Assembly (NCBI GenBank): GCA_000934385.1
Contig: KN880491.1
Coordinates: forward strand, 1-64,000
Reading direction: 5' to 3'
DNA: 64,000 nt
DNA from: Cylindrobasidium torrendii FP15055 ss-10
Taxonomy: Eukaryota > Basidiomycota > Agaricomycetes > Agaricales > Physalacriaceae
A model generated the notes under the pieces. The model was not told the DNA's origin and made no database searches. It saw only the letters and a list, made by a program, of their open reading frames with translations. A program made the position numbers and the translations under genes. Shown here one piece after another: positions 36,419 to 48,355 of this stretch (its first letter is position 1; every line of letters begins with the position of its first letter).

Positions 36419-38199
36419 ATGCGTTTCTGGCAGGCCCTGCTCACGTCGCTGGCGATAACGTGCAGTGCAGTTCCAGTCAATACAGAAACTGTACTGCGTG
36501 CACTCAATCCCGAAAACTTCAAGACATCCGTCGCAAACGGCGTTTGGTTCGTCGAGCATTACTCGCCGTATTGTGGACATTGCCGCCACTTTGCGCCAAC
36601 ATGGGAGGAACTCGTCAAGATTAGCGAGACAGATGTTCAAGGAGTTACGCTTGCGCAGGTCAACTGTGCTGTAGATGGCGGTGCGTCCTCGTGTGCCTAC
36701 ATTTGAGACGTGTGCTCATTAGTCAGACCTCTGCAACGACAACGGAATTAAGGGATACCCTACGCTCAACATGTACAAAGATGGAGAATTCGTCGAAAAG
36801 TTCTCAGGCGCGCGGGAACTTGAGAGTCTTGTCAAGTTCATCAAACGTTATGCCCCCGAAGCCCCACAAGCCGCCGTCACACCAGAGCCTGTCGTGGCCA
36901 GCTACATTCCCAATCCCGATGGCTTGGTCAGAGTCTTGAACGAAAACACGTTTGCCTCCACCATAGCCGAAGGTCCCGCGTTTGTCAAATTCTACGCACC
37001 CTGGTGTGGACATTGCAAGAAGCTGGCACCGAAGTGGAAGGATCTCGCACGGCAGCTCCAAGGGAAACTCACCATAGCAGAGGTCAACTGCGATGACAAC
37101 AAGGCTCTCTGCAAGACCGAGAACATTGAAGGCTTCCCCACCCTCGTTTACTATTCGCCAGGCGGTTCCAAAACCGATTACTCAGGCAGCCGCCAGCTCG
37201 ACGCTCTCAAGGCGTTCGCTGAAAAGGCTAGTGCACCACCCACAAGAGCCATCGCTGCTCAGGACATCGACAACTATATTCGGGAAGACAAAGTCGCCTA
37301 CTTCCTCCTTCACTCATCCCCAGACACGTTAACAGCTCTGAGCCCACTGTTTGCTACCCTCCTTGGATCTCCTACTGTTTATACTGTTTCCAACCCTTCA
37401 GAGTCGTTATTCACACGCTTTGGTGTGACTGGAAATTGGGCTCTTCTCGCGTTCAAGGACAACGACGTCTCTGCACCCACTGCCGTCCTGTCCTCGCCAG
37501 TGGCTACTGTCGATAAGGCCAGGACACAACAATGGCTTGCTACAAACCGCCTTCCAACGACCATCGAACTTACACAAGATACCTTCCAAAGTGTCATGAA
37601 GTCTCCCGCGAAGCCGCTCGTAGTCCTCGCCGCCGTCAACGATGACAACAAGGAAGAGCTCAAACGGCGGTTCTCCGCCCTCAGTGCGTCCTGGCGCAAG
37701 AACGGCAAGAAGGACCGCGAGGTTGTCTTTGCCTGGATGGATTTGGGGCGCTGGAAGGACTGGATGAAGAGCATGTATGGAGTGAGTGGGAAGGGGGACA
37801 AGGTCAGCGACGTCCCTGTCGTCGTTGCTGATCACCAGGCGCTGGTGTACTGGAATGTCGATGCGGATGGCAAGACAATTGACGTGATGGACGAGAAGAG
37901 CGTCTTCTCTGCGGTTGAGGGTGCCGCGAAGGGGACCATAAAGTCCATCCATTCGGAGAACCTTATGGAACGTCTGGCAAGGGTGCGTTTGTTTTGCTTA
38001 CTTTTACAGAGCCAAGCTAATGACTGAGTAGCACTTGAATGTGTACATGCAATCCTTCGAGACGTTCATTGTCCAACATCCCTTCATGTCCGTGGTGGGA
38101 TTCTTCGCATTCCTGGGCGTCGTGATTCTTGCGATGCAACGCTGGATCCTGAGCGACCTACCAGACGACAGACATCGCGAAAAAGGCCGTCTTGACTAA
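36419..38199 (+). CDS. TMX3-like membrane-anchored protein disulfide isomerase
   Basis: Exons 36419-36680, 36727-37982 and 38032-38199 give 561 residues. A signal peptide (MRFWQALLTSLAITCSAVPV) is followed by two thioredoxin domains. Their active sites are CGHC at residues 52-55 (HYSPYCGHC) and 181-184 (FYAPWCGHC); the second domain continues KKLAPKWKDLARQ. Thioredoxin-like domains without CxxC follow. A single C-terminal membrane helix (about 525-541, SVVGFFAFLGVVILAM) precedes a short charged tail with no KDEL. This layout fits TMX3-type or Eps1-like isomerases that oxidise or rearrange disulfides in the ER. The acceptor at 36726 is chosen because it restores DLCNDNGIKGYPTL. Confidence 0.93.
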
Positions 38200-38317
38200 G
38201 CTACGTGTGTATCGACCTTAATTTATTGGAACATTTGCTCTGGGGTACTACTCACCACCGTATACTGTATTCAAAGAGAAAGAGAACAGATATATCTCAT
38301 TATTTTCCAAGCGAGGA

Positions 38318-39433
38318 CTACAGCTTGGTATCCCGTTTTTCTGGGCGTTGGCTGACCATGGGTACTATCATCGCCATTTGATGTGCGACGGCTAAGCAGA
38401 CCTGTTCATCTCTCCATCCTCTTGCTTCTTTCCCTTCGCCAAGGTTGGTTGGCGCGGACCACAGCTCGATGGTTGTGTTATGCCGCTTGTTCGGCTCGTT
38501 AAGGAGCAAGGAACTCGTCGAATAGGACCCAATAGTGCGTTGCGCAGACGTCCGTGGCAAAGCTGACTTGAACTCGATGTTCATCGTCGTTGTCGGGTAC
38601 CAGCTACCCAGTACATCAGTTGCATCCTCATCAGGCTAGAGCGAAATCTTACTTGGCATACGGGTCAGCGTTTGGATCGTGGTCGGCGCGGTTCAGCAGG
38701 ATATCGCAGAAGATGGCGTAGAGTGGGGGTGTCAGCTTGTCAGCTGTATGTGTGAGGGTGTACCAGCCGCCCCAGTATATGCCACCATCGCCGTACGTTT
38801 GTTCATCCGTACGTGTCGGGGAATTTGCGCTGTTGCGTTCAGCTATTTCAGGTTCAGCGCTGAGTTGGATGTAATCCTTGAGTGTGGAGGTATGCACATA
38901 GTGGTCTGCGCCGCGGACGGGCGCCGTCGATGGGTGCCGGTATAGAGGTAAGCGACGAGTGTAAGGTGTAGTGGGAAGAGGAGCATGTAAGGTGCCAAAC
39001 ATGAGATGTGCACTGATCCGAAGCTTGTTCTGCTAGCTGTGAGACTCGACCGCATGAAGTGGGAGATGAGCAAGCACCTGCTGTACAAAATCTGCGAGGA
39101 TGTTTGTGAGCAGCTTGCCTTTCTTGAGTACGCGGACATTAATATGGAACGGGGCGTTGCAGACTCCGCTTTGGATGTAGTGGGCTGTGACGTGAATTGG
39201 ATCGGGGCTTGTCGTTGTGGATTGGAATCTCGTCGTAGCATCGATGATGAGGGCGAGAAGATAACCTAAAAACACTTGGTTAACATGCCCATTGATGGTC
39301 GAGAGAGCCAACCTCCTTGCGGTATTCCGCCTGCGAGCCAAAAATCGCCAGTGTTCCCTTCATAGGTCGCATCGAACCCGGAGGACGTATGGAGACTGAG
39401 TTTCGTCGAAATTGTCTCGTGAACAAGGACCAT
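38318..39433 (-). CDS. thioesterase-superfamily (acyl-CoA thioesterase-like) protein
   Basis: Exons 39433-39313, 39265-39078, 39029-38653 and 38603-38318 give 323 residues. The chain starts MVLVHETISTKLSLHTSSGF and reaches FWLAGGIPQGGYLLALIIDA, the first hot-dog helix of the acyl-CoA thioesterase family. The second hot-dog half has NWYPTTTMNIEFKSALPRTS and ELWSAPTNLGEG. Members hydrolyse acyl-CoA thioesters; the substrate here is unknown. A TATAAAG 38 bases upstream supports the start. Exon junctions are all GT-AG and in frame. Confidence 0.82.
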
Positions 39434-39470
39434 AGTGCAAATATGTGGGTAGCATCTTTGGCTATCTGTG

Positions 39471-39477
39471 CTTTATA
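39471..39477 (-). promoter_or_regulatory. TATA box of the thioesterase gene
   Basis: On the minus strand this reads TATAAAG and ends 38 bases before the ATG at 39433. That short distance implies a very short leader or initiation slightly downstream. Confidence 0.5.
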
Positions 39478-40322
39478 ACCGATTGGTGACCGGCACGCAC
39501 AAAGCACCGAACTACTCAGCAGCTAGTGCAAGGAATGCACATCTCATCTTACACCGGCATCGCACGAACGTGGCTGTGGTTAAGTTTTGTTTACCTTGGT
39601 TTAGCTGGCTATGAGGTCTATAGACTAGACATTCAGGGACTAGCGCTTTCCTATCCCGTCTCGATGGCAGATATAAACGCGTCTTGCCGTACGCGAGGTT
39701 CGATCTCGGCGGATGGGTGTGAACGTTTCGGTCATGGGCAAAGAAAATGAAGCTCATCTGGCATCGGCTAATGGGCGACATCTACACTGGGCCTGTGCCA
39801 AAGCATTGTGAAGATAAGCAGGGTGGTTCTTCAATATTTCGGAGGGATGCAGAATGAAGCTCTTGAATTTGAAGGATCCTTTTTACATAGCTGCCGGCCT
39901 CACGGCACAAGTGCCGGGAGCCACGTGATCTGCGCGCTTGGACGTGCACACCGCACGCCGCACGGTGGGAATTGGGAAGTCGAGTGCCCTACCAGAGAGG
40001 TGTACTAAGTAGAAATCCTTTGGTATTTTAGCTTGCCAACGGGACACATATATACAGTCATCAGCAGTGCCAAACAAGGCCAAACATCACGGAACATCTG
40101 GCCGTTGGTTAGTGGAAAATGTATTCGGAATATGTAGTATTTGACGTCTATTATTTCTGCTAACGCCCTCTACCCAAGGCCCTTTATAGATAAAACAGTG
40201 ACACTACCTACATATTTCTGGTGTACAAAAAATCTGTTTCCAATTTTGACGATAACTTTCGATAAGAGTGTAGTGCATTGCTGTTTGAACCATAAGAAGT
40301 GACTTTGGACCTGAATAAATAT

Positions 40323-40356
40323 CCTTCAATTGTGTAAGGCCTTCAATTGTGTAAGG
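40323..40356. repeat. tandem duplication of a 17-mer
   Basis: CCTTCAATTGTGTAAGG occurs twice back to back with no difference, so the event is recent. The unit contains the palindrome CAATTG. Confidence 0.8.
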
Positions 40357-40793
40357 CTATGACATCGAAGTAAGAAATCGGTGCCACTCAGACGGAGGTG
40401 GCTGAGGGAAGTGATGATGTCTTGACGGTGACTCGGAACCTGAGTGGTGTGGCTATAGCTAGGACTACATATAGTTTTTTGATACTTTCTGTAATTATTT
40501 GAGCCAAGGACAACCTATTCTGCAGTGATTTCGCCGCCCTCATTGCGATTTCCGGGGATCGCAATCCTGCCTTGGCCGCTGATGGGTGGCATGCCAGGGA
40601 TTGTGAACTTGCCAATAGTGAGCACGGTCCATGAGGTTGATTGATATGACAAAGATAATACGATTTTAATGACAGTACAGACTGTTCAGTCAAGGCGCCA
40701 TGATCAAACAGGCAACTGGCTCAAAAACCATTCCAATTACTTATCAGCCAATTATGCGTACCATGTACTGCTAAATGTAATACAATGGATTTT

Positions 40794-40832
40794 GGGGCGA
40801 AGCCCCTCAAGCCAGGTCCTTAGCCTGGGGAA
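40794..40832. other. two adjacent short hairpins
   Basis: GGGGCGAAGCCCC folds into a 5-bp stem with a GAA loop. It is followed a few bases later by CCAGG-TCCTTAG-CCTGG, a second 5-bp stem. It lies about 260 bases beyond the HMG-box gene's stop and might act in transcript ending. The function is a guess. Confidence 0.35.
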
Positions 40833-41093
40833 GGGACGGTCAAGCGCCAGCGAGACCTCCCGACGAAGGCATGGACCGATGGCTTGTTAGAAACAGGAGG
40901 TTCAAGGACACAGATATCCCAAGATGTTCAACATCAACGCTCAGGCGGCCAATGGTAGGTAGGTACAGCGCAGAAGGGTATTAAACAGTTCATTAAGCTA
41001 CAGGCCGGGACACGATTCGGATAAAGAGATTCAGATACTATGGATACAGTATGTAGGAACACTAAGCAAAAAGAAAAGTCATAGCAGCCGTCA

Positions 41094-42431
41094 CTAGTAA
41101 CTAGAAGTGGGAGATGGGGCAGTAGAGACCGTGTCATTCGGCGCAACACACATCCCAACCTCCATGCCGCCATAATCGCCACGCAGGGCACCGAAGAACG
41201 GGTTGCCTGGGACCTGCGCCAGATTATCGAACTCGGTAAAGGAAAGCGAGTAGCGACGGTTGCCGAGGTCAAAGTCCATGAACTCGTTGGGCTGGGTGGG
41301 AACGAAGGCATTGCCCATCTGCGCGTCGATAGACATCCTTGCCATTCCGAATCGCTGGCTGGACGTCAAGTCAGCCCACTCGAGCGACCCCTTGCGCAGC
41401 GCATAGCTCTGGCTTGGAGTGAGGAACGGTTCGGCGTACTCTCCTGGCGAGAAAGAGGGTCGACGCTCGTATATGAGCGGAGTGGGGTCCAAAGGACTGA
41501 CATGGCCAAATGGACTGGGTGCGGAGCTGGAAGAAGACGTGCTCTGGGACCGCGGAGCGAATGGATTGGTGAAGACCGGCATATCAGGTCTCATCTGTTC
41601 GAGCGGAGAAGTATAGTGGCTGAACTGGAGGTCTTGTTCATGGCGGTAATCGTAGGGCACCGGGCCCATCGAGTAGTTGGGATCGGCCATCATAGACTCT
41701 GAGGAATAATCCATCGCACTGGATGGTCTACGAGGTGGCTGAATGACATCGGGAATGGTAGAGAGGCCGAATTCGGGAGGAACAGATGAGCGACGGCGCT
41801 GGCGGTCCAGCTTCTCGATAGCATCCTTCAGCTGCTGGCCTTTCGGACCCTGGAGCAGAGTCAAGGTGAGCTCGGGACACTCCTCGTTGTCGGCGCTGGC
41901 AGCCTCGGCAGGGGCGGGCTTGCTGCTGGCCTTTTTGCCGCCCTTCTTCGACTTTGTCTGCTCATAGTCGCGCCTGGCCTGCTTGCCCGTTGGACGGTTC
42001 TTCTTTGGCTGGTACTTGTAATCGGGGTACTTGGCAGCATGGCTAGCTGCTTCGGCCTTCGCCCGCGCGGTCCAATATGCTTTCTCCTTTGGGGGTTCCG
42101 CGTGCCAGAGCTCGCCACATGCTTTGCTCAGGCTGGCGGCAGGACCAACCGGCACCAGCCCACTGCGCACTGCATTCTGGCGGTACAGGATGAACGCGTT
42201 TGGCGGACGCGCGACGTAGCCCTCGGGGCGCTTCGGCTTTCGCGGCTGATGACCGACGGGGGCGGGCACAAGTGGGATGTTTGTCGGATACTCGGCGGCT
42301 TCCTCAGGTTCGAGAAATGTGCCCTGTGTTGCGTTCGAGAATTGGATGGAGCGCTTGCGCAACTTCCCAGCGCTGGCAGTCGACGGACCGCTCAGGGTAG
42401 CGACAGATGAGCGACGACGTTGTTGGGTCAT
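41094..42431 (-). CDS. MATA-type HMG-box transcription factor
   Basis: A single exon of 445 residues from MTQQRRRSSVATLS; the frame stays open upstream but ATG 42431 has the stronger context (TTCACCATGA). The HMG box covers about residues 72-144: YVARPPNAFILYRQ, then the minor-groove binding and helix residues ACGELWHAEPPKEKAYWTAR and YPDYKYQPKKN. The N-terminal arm is Arg-rich, and a Lys-rich patch (KSKKGGKKASSKP) follows the box as a likely nuclear signal. The C-terminal half is Ser/Pro-rich. MATA-type HMG proteins regulate mating and development in basidiomycetes (Prf1, Pcc1 and Hom-type examples). There is no homeodomain pair nearby, so this is not itself a mating-type locus. Confidence 0.88.
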   Translation of the reverse strand: MTQQRRRSSVATLSGPSTASAGKLRKRSIQFSNATQGTFLEPEEAAEYPTNIPLVPAPVGHQPRKPKRPEGYVARPPNAFILYRQNAVRSGLVPVGPAASLSKACGELWHAEPPKEKAYWTARAKAEAASHAAKYPDYKYQPKKNRPTGKQARRDYEQTKSKKGGKKASSKPAPAEAASADNEECPELTLTLLQGPKGQQLKDAIEKLDRQRRRSSVPPEFGLSTIPDVIQPPRRPSSAMDYSSESMMADPNYSMGPVPYDYRHEQDLQFSHYTSPLEQMRPDMPVFTNPFAPRSQSTSSSSSAPSPFGHVSPLDPTPLIYERRPSFSPGEYAEPFLTPSQSYALRKGSLEWADLTSSQRFGMARMSIDAQMGNAFVPTQPNEFMDFDLGNRRYSLSFTEFDNLAQVPGNPFFGALRGDYGGMEVGMCVAPNDTVSTAPSPTSSY

Positions 42432-43801
42432 GGTGAAATTCTGTGGACCATAAGCAAAATGCTCAATTCTCGCGTGAGTAGGGGGCATACGGCGCGTCAG
42501 TTGCTGGTGCAGAGCGATACAGATAAAAGACTGAGCGCAGGGCACTGAGAGAAGGGAAGGAAAGCAACAGATGGCGACTGCAACCGGCAAAATTGCTCCC
42601 TTCTTATACTGCCATCAGTCAGGGCAGATCCGGGGTACATCTTTCCACGCGCCAGAATTCATCTTTTTGGCAGCTGGCTCTGTTTCTACTGCCACCAGAA
42701 ATGATAAACATGCCGCAAATACCACCATTTATTCGCATCAATAGCCCCTGCTTACCGCGATAGAGGCAGAAAACTTGCTTCCAGTTTGAACAACGTAGTT
42801 CGAGGGAGAAAAAAGTGCCTTCCTATTTGGGCCATTAGCTTCATGTTTCTAAATGCGGATATCACCGCTTTGAGCTTTTGCTTTTTGCCTCCTCGGAAGC
42901 ACATCGTTTATTCCCGTGGCTCACAGAAAGGTACAACCTCTTCAAATATCAAGGCCTTGTCTGCGTAGCCAAAACCCCATCTAAAGTATTTCTCGGAGAC
43001 CGGAATGCATAATACATGAGAGCCTCGTGCTCCGACTCAATTATCTTGATATTGGACCTTTCTTGTCCTCGCACGACGTTGATTGGATTACCACGCTTCC
43101 CACGAGCAATGTTTCACGTAGATCGTTGTCATGGATGAATGGCAACCTGATCCACAGCTTCGCTTGTCTTGTATGATGATTCGCTGTTAATTGTTGTTTG
43201 TGTAGCAAAATTCATAGCCATCTACTACTAGAAGCACGCGAGCGAGCTCAGGTGCTACTTTGCCAGGCCTCAGACCTTGAGTTGCGTCTTTGGCACTGTT
43301 ATGGGCCGCAGCGAGGGCCACACTTTCTAGGCAAGGTTGTTTCCGTCGATGGAAGTGGTTGGTAGTAACATTTCCGGTGGAAGTAAGACATTAAAGCACA
43401 GACCGGCTACTAAGAGAGGTTGACACTATGCAGTAGCAAGAAAAGTTCTGAAGAGCAGCATTCAACAAATAACAAATATGAAGACAGGGATTTTGAACGG
43501 CGGGTCAGGCGCTGGAAATCTAGTAGGGAGCCATAAAAGCATGCGTTCCATATAAATGTTATCGAAAGTAGGTAGCACAGGTGTCGACAAGGTGATAGAC
43601 AAGTAGCGTAGTAGTAGTGGGGGGAAACCAGTGCCGCCACGGTGAACTAAAGATACGAATGTGATAATGTACTGTATAGTAGTTGTGAACAGATTTGAAA
43701 GATAAGTAAGTAAGTACTGTACGGAACGAAGAGCATAAGTTTAAGGATTAAATCGTACATACTGGTTGAAAGCGAATGTCCGGTGTAGTTGCGCCGCGAG
43801 T
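42432..43801. other. 1.4 kb intergenic region
   Basis: Promoter side of the HMG-box gene, with TATAAG on the minus strand near 42,605 about 170 bases before the ATG, and the 3' side of the terpene synthase. No gene is supported. Confidence 0.5.
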
Positions 43802-45199
43802 TTATGGCTCAATGACGACCTTGCGAGTGCGCTTGACCTCCTGAGCTTTTGCCCCGAAGTAGCTGAGTGAAGTTGTGAGAAAGCATACGAGGATACACTT
43901 GTGCGGATAACTCACCGACGCGTCTCAAAGTTCCACTCATCGTGGCCTCTGACGAACAGGCCAAGGCCGTCAATGTAGCGCAAGACCTGCTTATAGTCTT
44001 CCTCCGACCATTGGGAAGTGCCTTCGGCCCGAGCAATGATAGCCTCCCGTGCGCGCATGAAGCTCTCGACACTGCGGTCATGATAGTCCGAAATCCACTG
44101 TATAGCGCCAGCGAGGTCGGTTTTCAAGTGCTTGGTGACCACAGTGACAGCGTTGTAGTCACAGTCGTTCGCGAGAAACTCCTTGCGATACGAACACATA
44201 TCCTGGGCCGATAATGAGCGGGGTGCGGGTATACTATGAGTATAAATGAACGTACATTATCCATGAGAATCATGTCGCTGACATCCCTGTGCAATGTCTC
44301 GATGAGAGGGTGCTTCATCACGGCGTCGGGAAGGTCGAGCCCGAGTGACTGTTCAATCCAAACGAAGCTTGGCGCGGTGCCAATGTTGTCGCGACGCGCA
44401 GCAATGTACTCGTCCGGCGTGCAAATATATTGCTGACCCCGTCGTTCCGCCTGCACGATGACCGAATCAAGATACCGCCTCCATGTCGTGTGGAAACGCT
44501 GAACGACGCCTGCAGGCATAGGCTTTCCGCCTGACGCGCGTTGCCAAAACCTGTCGAATGTTAGAGTGTCCCGCGCTGAGCGGACAGAGGAGCACGCACT
44601 GTCTCGCCATTTCACCAACGGCGCTCTCGCCGTCTGGTCGAGGGGCGTCAGGGTGAATCATGGCATCCATAGTCGCATCGCATCGTTGGATGACAATGTC
44701 GAGTGGTTCGTCGTCCGTGAACTCGTCGAGCGCAAAGAACAGGTGCATTAGGTCGCAGATGCTTCGGAATGTAACTGCGCATTAGACGTTAATTCGATAT
44801 CACCGGTCATGAACATGAGCCACGCACAATAAGAGCTCTCCGGGTAGGTAAGGGCAGAAAATAAGGCTATTAATGAAGACCGGTCAATACTCAGAGAACA
44901 ATAGAGGGCATGCCGAATGCGTGCGGTATGAAGGCACGGTCACTCCAAGCCTGCGAAGATGGAGACGCACTGAATTTACACTTGTTGAATGCAGCGAGGG
45001 CCTCTGGAGAGAAGGCGTTGAAACTCTCCAGCCAAGCGACGGATTCGTTGTGGGCTTCATCCAGGTGAGGATTGACTGCACTCGCCCAAGGCCAATCGCG
45101 CAAAGTGTCGGGAAGGTAGTATACGGGCGGCGCTGCCCTCCATGTGTTGAAGACAGTGGTGATTTGGAAGAGCTGGGAAACAGGGAAAAGAGTAGGCAT
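43802..45199 (-). CDS. class I sesquiterpene-type terpene synthase
   Basis: Exons 45199-44971, 44866-44828, 44774-44600, 44550-44256, 44202-43916 and 43862-43802 give 361 residues. The first metal motif is DEFTDDE at 106-112 (LFFALDEFTDDEP). The NSE triad is NDMCSYRKE at 246-254, rebuilt exactly across an intron. The diphosphate sensor Arg lies in YIAARRDNIG (200-201), and the C-terminal RY pair is 342-343. All residues needed to bind three Mg2+ and farnesyl diphosphate are present, so it is likely active. Agaricomycete enzymes of this size mostly make sesquiterpenes; the product cannot be read from sequence. The first intron (104 bases) is the least certain junction. The adjacent P450 on the same strand suggests a small cluster. 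Confidence 0.93.
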
Positions 45200-45234
45200 A
45201 ATGGTATGGAATGTCCGTCCATTCACGGCCAGGC

Positions 45235-45240
45235 TTTATA
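45235..45240 (-). promoter_or_regulatory. TATA box of the terpene synthase gene
   Basis: TATAAA on the minus strand, in CCCTATAAAGCC, begins about 40 bases before the ATG at 45199. Confidence 0.55.
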
Positions 45241-46062
45241 GGGCGGATCTGTAAAATGTAAAACTCGTAGGCCCCGGCCCCGAATGCGTTGCATAACGTG
45301 CGTTGGTAGGGCCGTAATGTGTATCAATTGAATTTCCCGAACAATTACTGCATTCCACGCAGATTCCCACATCGATCTGAGGGTTTGCTATCATGGATAT
45401 CAATGCAATATGCAGACAATGGGCTGGATCTATACATACGATGTCTCATGATGATGTTATGGAGCTTGGTATCAGCAAGCTTTTTGTTTGCAGAAGAAAC
45501 ACACCAAGCTAGCACCAACGGAAGCGGCTGGCGGACCCTTCCGCTCTGGTTTTCCTTGTCCGCCTCCGCCATTCAGTCAGGGCCCCAGCATCTCCACACA
45601 AGTGTGTCAAGTTGACCCTCGCGGCGCGCCTAGTGTTATTCAAAAGGCTCGGCACCGACGTTCAAGTTCGTCGGGTGTCGGTCGACGAGGATGTCTTAAG
45701 GTCGAAAGGTTCTCCGGGTAACACCATCAGTCACACACATTGTTGGGTTGTTACCAATCCGCACTAATCAGTTGAAGTGATGGTCACGTCACGCACACAA
45801 AGGCTCTGAGCGTCGGCCTATCGAACAGGATCATCAGCCAAGAGTATAGGCATTCGGGAGATATGGCGAGCGCACAAAAGACCTACCTGCAAACAAATAC
45901 CTCAGGACGCCCGATGTTAGTTCCGACTTTCATGCAAAAAAATGAGGCTGAAAAATATGTGGATATATAGTGTTTGTCTAGTACAACGCCGTTTAAGACC
46001 ATGACATCGCAATCTCTGGTTGTATAAAAGTACCTAATTATTATTCGACGCATCCAACAAAC
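45241..46062. other. intergenic between terpene synthase and P450
   Basis: Short frames such as 45488-45721 lack support. It holds the promoter of the synthase and the 3' region of the P450. Confidence 0.5.
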
Positions 46063-48292
46063 TTACAGACTTGATACAAGGTCTGCAGCGGCCCTCGAAC
46101 GGGGTGTAATCGAACATTCAAATGGTACAGGCATGCTGGGATTCACGTCAGGACAAACGGTATGGAATGAGGACTGCACCCACCTAACAAGTCCGGAGAT
46201 CGTCGTCCCTGGAACTGGAATCGGCCTGCCGTAGTCGTCGACCTTCTGCTTGATGTCGAAGGTAGCAAGAGTGGAAGCGACAACAAGCCAGACGCTGGCG
46301 TATCCCATGTGCTTTCCGGGGCACACGCTGCAGGACGGCGGCATGAGAATGCGAAGCGGGCTGAACTCTAAGACGAGACATACCGTCTGCCAAACCCAAA
46401 CGCTGCGCAGGACGGATCCCTAACGTTGGGGTCCAGCTTGCCGTCTTTCATGAAGCGGTCGGGATTGAACTTCATGGGGTCGGGATAGTGTTTCTAGAGG
46501 TATCGTTGTCAGAATGGATTGATTTGACTCGGAACATTCATTCATTCTGACCTCGTCATGGAGAATTGCCCTGCAAGGAGGTCAACAACTGAACCACTCT
46601 GAGCATAAAAACGCACCAAGAGTTAGGCATGATGATGGAGCCAGCAGGAATTCGGCAACCCTTGTATACATCGTCCTCTTTGGACTCATACAAATGAGGA
46701 ATAGCTGCGGCGTTGTGTGTCAATTATGTCGAAGAAACATGCATAGAAATGATCGCGACGGACCGAACGGGGTTACGACCTTCCAACGCAAGCACTCCTT
46801 CACAAGGGCGGTCACATATGGCAAAGACGGCTCATCGTCAAAGTCGGGGAGCTTGTCAGCGGGGAGGACACGATCGATTTCTTCTTGAGCCTTGGCTTGT
46901 GCATCTGGGTTGGAAAGGACACCAAGGATGAAATATAGCACGGTGGTGATTGACTAGAGAGAAAATCAGATCAATTGTATTCACACCGAGTCAACACGCC
47001 GCACCGTATCGGAGCCCGCTATAGGCACAGTAACATGTTAGTCGTGGATGGTACAACGAAGACAACGACACGCACCAATGTACATGGAGCCCGCCATGGA
47101 CTTGACCGCCTCTTCGTGGTATTCAGCCTTGGGTCCATGGGCTTCCGGTTTCTCGAGATTGTAGGAGACGAAGGACGGGCGGTATGAGTTGCTTTCGATC
47201 ATGCTCTTCGCGGTGGCGTATGGTAAATCGACCATTCGGCGGGCGATGGCCTTCCATTCGCGCGCCTTACGCTGGAAATCAGCACCGGGAACCCACTCGG
47301 GGATGTGCTTCATCCATGGGAAGGTATCCTAAAGAGGTTCAGAAAACGGTCGGGGGAACCGGTCGAAGGCGATGCTTACGACCAAGAATGCGCCGGGGAC
47401 TCCAGCGACAGAAATTGTGTGAGCCGCTTCTTCTGCTGCCTTGACGTAGGGGTCATTTACAGGCTTGATGTCGATGCCATATGCGATAGAGATAACCAGA
47501 GACGCTGCCCAGCTACAAGCAAAAATCAGTATCGACTTTTGGAGTGTTGAAAGCAACTTCACGTACTGGCGAACGTGCTGAAGATAGTCAGCAGGTGACT
47601 CCGAGAGACGTTTGAGGAACTGGGCGGCGGCGGCGCGCTCCTGGGGTTCGAATCGTGGGGCTGCCTTCTCCGAGAATTCCTCGTTGAAGATTCGGCGATG
47701 ATAGCGCCTAACAAGGGTTAGAAGAAGATCACGATATTGTATGCTTAGAACTACCAGTCGGGTCCTAGGCAGGTTGAGCTCGTGTGTGTTTAGAAGATAT
47801 GATGATTTTACTCACCGTACGGTTTGAAGCCCAGGAGCCACTTCCAACCCATGAGGTCCATGACCATAGGTAAGTGGGCGCTATGCGATAGTCAATGTGC
47901 TAGTCGCAGAATTGTAAAGTCCGAGCCTCACCGGCCAGAATAGTGAGCGGAACGCCGGTCGAGGAGATCGTTCACTGCTTCGAGAGAGTTCAAGACAACG
48001 ATGTTGATGCCAAAAATCTCCATGTGAAGAATGTCCGACTCTGAAATGTGTGTTGAGAACAAGTCCTGGTCGATGGCAAACAGCGAAAAACCGTACTGTA
48101 CTGTTTGCCCCACTGTGCGTACACTTCGTACTCCTTCTCCGTCGGCATATCTCTGAGATTTCCGAGAAGCCAGTGCTTAGCAGGGCCAGGCGGGAGAGAG
48201 GCAGCACCGAGCATTTTGATGCGCTTGTAGGCAAAGTTCGCGAAGAAGAGCGCGAGAGCGCCAGCCGCGAGATTGAAAAAGAGTGACGACAT
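46063..48292 (-). CDS. cytochrome P450 monooxygenase
   Basis: Fourteen exons (48292-48097, 48040-47932, 47880-47816, 47764-47755, 47707-47567, 47512-47380, 47328-47076, 47018-47005, 46953-46764, 46704-46617, 46570-46552, 46493-46384, 46327-46184, 46135-46063) join in frame to 514 residues. An N-terminal anchor (MSSLFFNLAAGALALFFANF) precedes the LPPGPAKHWLLGNL hinge. The I-helix oxygen motif AGSDTS (303-308) is mostly encoded by a 14-base exon. ExxR is ECLR (360-363), the PERF-like motif is NPDRF, and the heme loop FGFGRRVCPG has Cys445. The enzyme looks complete and microsomal. Next to the synthase on the same strand, it probably oxidises the terpene; this role is inference. Confidence 0.95.
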
Positions 48293-48348
48293 AGTGGGAT
48301 ATACTGAACGGGAAAAAGAAACTTGACCTTACTCACCGAGTCCTAGCT

Positions 48349-48355
48349 CTTTATA
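48349..48355 (-). promoter_or_regulatory. TATA box of the P450 gene
   Basis: TATAAAG on the minus strand ends 57 bases before the ATG at 48292. A GTGAGT and a TTCAG between them may mark a very short leader intron. Confidence 0.5.

Larger units (their letters stand above)
39478..41093. other. 1.6 kb intergenic region
   Basis: Between the thioesterase promoter and the 3' end of the HMG-box gene. No gene is supported. It contains a tandem 17-base duplication and a pair of small hairpins, listed separately, and a GC-rich patch at 39,895-39,990 with CACGTG-like words. Confidence 0.5.

Noticed and set aside
41094..43801. Mating-type locus around the HMG-box gene
   Set aside because: Homeodomain genes, pheromone receptors and pheromone precursors are all absent nearby.
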